Shown piece after piece: positions 62,400 to 64,000 of a stretch of DNA of 64,000 bases (the stretch's first letter is position 1; the number at the start of each line of letters is the position of its first letter). The notes below the pieces were generated by a model. That model saw only the letters and a list, made by a program, of their open reading frames with translations. It searched no databases and was not told the DNA's origin. Both the position numbers and the translations under genes were made by a program. This stretch comes from Aliiglaciecola sp. 3_MG-2023 (GTDB taxonomy: Bacteria; Pseudomonadota; Gammaproteobacteria; Enterobacterales; Alteromonadaceae), in assembly GCF_030548205.1 (NCBI RefSeq), contig NZ_JAUORV010000001.1:124001-188000 (forward strand), read 5' to 3'.

Positions 62400-63341
62400 C
62401 TATGAAGCAAATGGCAGAGAAAATTTAACTGACTTGCCCGCTTCAAAACGCGACATGTCAACCAACACACCGTCATAACGAATCTGCACAACACTTGGTG
62501 CACCTAATGTCACTTCGAACGGTGCAACCCCAGACACGGTCATCACCCGACCTTTCTTTTTAACCCCATATGCAATGGCTTCACCCGTTGCATCTTTAAG
62601 ATTCATCCAGCAATTGTCTGAAAATTCGAATACTAACTCTATATTGTTCGCCGCATCTTGCGACTCTTCAGGTACATTTACTACGTCAGCTTGTTGAGCA
62701 ACATCAGCAACAATAGAATCGTCTTCGGTTATTTCAGTTTGTTCATTAGTGTCAATGTCATTAACTTCTTCGCTGATTTGTGCACTGATAATTAAATCAT
62801 CCGCAGTGGGCTGTTCAGACATATTAGTCTGTGAAAGATCCTCTGGCGTATTCTGTTCAGCGCTTATCCCTGACGCCTGTTGCTGGGCAATTGGCTCATC
62901 AATCTGATTGGTTGCTGTGTCTGTATTATCCGACGAGTCTTGTTGTAACCACCAAATCACCACTAACGCTAATAATGCAGCGATAATACCGTAAGTAATT
63001 AACATCAACCTGTCATCGCTGGCTTGTTTAGCTACTCGCTTCGAGAAACTTTGTAGCTTTGCAGGTTCTTTTTCAACTTCTGTTTGTGAAGCAAATGCAT
63101 CAACCACAACCTGCTCATCCACATTCACTTGTTTTGCATATAATTTCAGATACCCCTTGGTGAACGTCATGGAGATTTTGGGGTCGTATTCATCAGATTC
63201 AATTGATTCAATAATATTCACTTTGAGGTGTAATTTATTGGCAATATCAATGGATTTTAAGCCTAATTTCTCCCGTGCTTCCTTTAGAATTGCACCTGGG
63301 CCTTTTACGCTAATGGGTTGTTCTTGCTGTTCTTCTGTCAT
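62400..63341 (-). CDS. rodZ: Cytoskeletal protein RodZ
   Basis: A 313-residue inner-membrane morphogenesis protein. An N-terminal HTH domain (GAILKEAREKLGLKSIDIANKLHL, about 14-75) binds MreB. One membrane helix (about 113-132, ITYGIIAALLALVVIWW) is followed by an acidic Gln/Thr/Asp-rich periplasmic linker and a C-terminal DUF4115 beta domain (NIELVFEFSDNCWMNLKDATGEAI). It overlaps pilW by 4 bp and precedes ispG by 14 bp. Domain order and context are conserved. Confidence 0.94.
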   Translation of the reverse strand: MTEEQQEQPISVKGPGAILKEAREKLGLKSIDIANKLHLKVNIIESIESDEYDPKISMTFTKGYLKLYAKQVNVDEQVVVDAFASQTEVEKEPAKLQSFSKRVAKQASDDRLMLITYGIIAALLALVVIWWLQQDSSDNTDTATNQIDEPIAQQQASGISAEQNTPEDLSQTNMSEQPTADDLIISAQISEEVNDIDTNEQTEITEDDSIVADVAQQADVVNVPEESQDAANNIELVFEFSDNCWMNLKDATGEAIAYGVKKKGRVMTVSGVAPFEVTLGAPSVVQIRYDGVLVDMSRFEAGKSVKFSLPFAS

Positions 63342-64000
63342 TTATTTTCTACCGCTTGGGGATCAATCACTATTAACTTTTTTCCTACGAATAAAGCCGC
63401 GCCGTCAGAAAGATTATTCCAATCCATTAAGCGCTGCATTTTGACATTATACTTCAAAGAAATTCGATATAAATTTTCGCCTTTCTGCACAATATGATAT
63501 TTCTGCACTGACTCTTCATTAACTTCTTGCCTTTTAAGCAAAGTCGCAACCTCCTGCTCAGACTCTAACTCCGAGGTCTCTTTCAGGATTTCCTCAGGCT
63601 GGGAGTCTTCAACTGGATAATCTTGCACCACACTATTTTGGTTATTTTCCTGGCTGTTTTGGTTGTTTTTTTGAGGTTGAGCAGAGTTATCAGTGTTAAC
63701 GTTTTGGCTGGTATTAAGCTGTTCTGCTACCGTGTTTTGATTATTAATATTATCTATTCCGCTCTTATTCGGCGTAAGCTTTTTTGCAACTTTTTTATTA
63801 TCCACTAAGTTGGCTAAGTTTTGTCTGTTTTGAATATATTTTACCGTATTAGGATGCTTAGGGTACATGCTAATTAGCATGTCGCCATAGCCCTTGGCTA
63901 AGTCATTATGATTTAATGCCTGTTCTATAATAATCGACTTCCAAAGCGTATCCGCGGTGACTCTGGCAGTTTTCTCCAAACGACGAAGATTCAGTTTTGC
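63338..64000 (-). CDS. pilW: Type IV pilus biogenesis protein PilW/PilF with C-terminal LysM domain (partial, N-terminus outside window)
   Basis: The frame is open to the window edge (221 codons), so the N-terminus, with lipoprotein signal and first TPRs, is missing. The start of the visible part (LRRLEKTARVTADTLWKSIIIEQAL...YGDMLISMYPKHPNT) matches the last TPR of PilW. A Gln/Asn-rich linker (about 65-125 of the visible part) leads to a LysM domain at the C-terminus (YHIVQKGENLYRISLKYNVKMQRLMDWN), which binds peptidoglycan. LysM fusion to PilW is absent from the Pseudomonas PilF and is a noteworthy variant. It overlaps rodZ by 4 bp. Confidence 0.85.
   Translation of the reverse strand, partial: AKLNLRRLEKTARVTADTLWKSIIIEQALNHNDLAKGYGDMLISMYPKHPNTVKYIQNRQNLANLVDNKKVAKKLTPNKSGIDNINNQNTVAEQLNTSQNVNTDNSAQPQKNNQNSQENNQNSVVQDYPVEDSQPEEILKETSELESEQEVATLLKRQEVNEESVQKYHIVQKGENLYRISLKYNVKMQRLMDWNNLSDGAALFVGKKLIVIDPQAVENK

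Overview
The window comes from the chromosome of a low-to-moderate GC marine gammaproteobacterium. The best guess is Alteromonadaceae (Glaciecola/Paraglaciecola/Alteromonas-like). This rests on the Vibrio/Alteromonas-type polar flagellar layout (cheV, cheR, flgAMN, flgP, flgT, several short flagellins) and the conserved blocks purL-mltF-tadA and pilW-rodZ-ispG-hisS-yfgM-bamB-der / xseA / guaBA. The genus is an inference; no rRNA is present.

Region 1 (1-24.7 kb) is the flagellar cluster. On the minus strand lie fliD (cut by the window edge), flaG, four flagellins, then flgL-K-J-I-H-G-F and flgE-D-C-B, cheR and cheV. On the plus strand lie flgA, flgM, flgN and flgT, with the lipoprotein gene flgP on the minus strand between flgN and flgT. 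Promoter-like sites fit the usual hierarchy. Sigma-54 (-24/-12, GG-N10-GC) sites precede flgB, flgF and flgA. Sigma-28 (TAAA-N15-GCCGATAA-like) sites precede flgM and three flagellins. A terminator separates flgBCDE from flgF-L. Two flagellin 3' UTRs carry matching hairpins whose 13-nt loops share a 10-nt anti-Shine-Dalgarno sequence while the stems differ. A lone plus-strand sialidase-like gene sits between the flagellins and flgL.

Region 2 (24.8-38.8 kb) is mostly housekeeping: tRNA-Arg(CCT), a single-domain response regulator, a CPA1 antiporter, a MarC protein, an M1-family lipoprotein peptidase, smrA, purL, mltF, tadA, a PspB-like protein, and two small genes (44 and 50 codons).

Region 3 (38.8-42 kb) is a marR - FAD oxidoreductase - MFS exporter cassette. 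An identical 18-bp palindromic operator precedes both the regulator and the oxidoreductase.

Region 4 (42-64 kb) is the conserved guaA-guaB / xseA / der-bamB-yfgM-hisS // ispG-rodZ-pilW block. It is interrupted between hisS and ispG by a 9.35-kb integrated element bounded by perfect 27-bp direct repeats (51859-51885 and 61207-61233). The element encodes a tyrosine integrase, an AlpA-like HTH protein, a candidate Rep protein followed by 22-bp iterons, an Arc/RHH-type repressor with a duplicated operator, a promoter-driven structured RNA, and a stripped-down HK97-type head module (major capsid, prohead protease, portal, P27-type small terminase). No large terminase, tail or lysis genes are visible. 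This is the gene set of a capsid-forming phage satellite (cf-PICI-like), in an unusually small form. Its attachment core is the intrinsic terminator of ispG, and that terminator is kept intact at the ispG end. This element is the most interesting system in the window.
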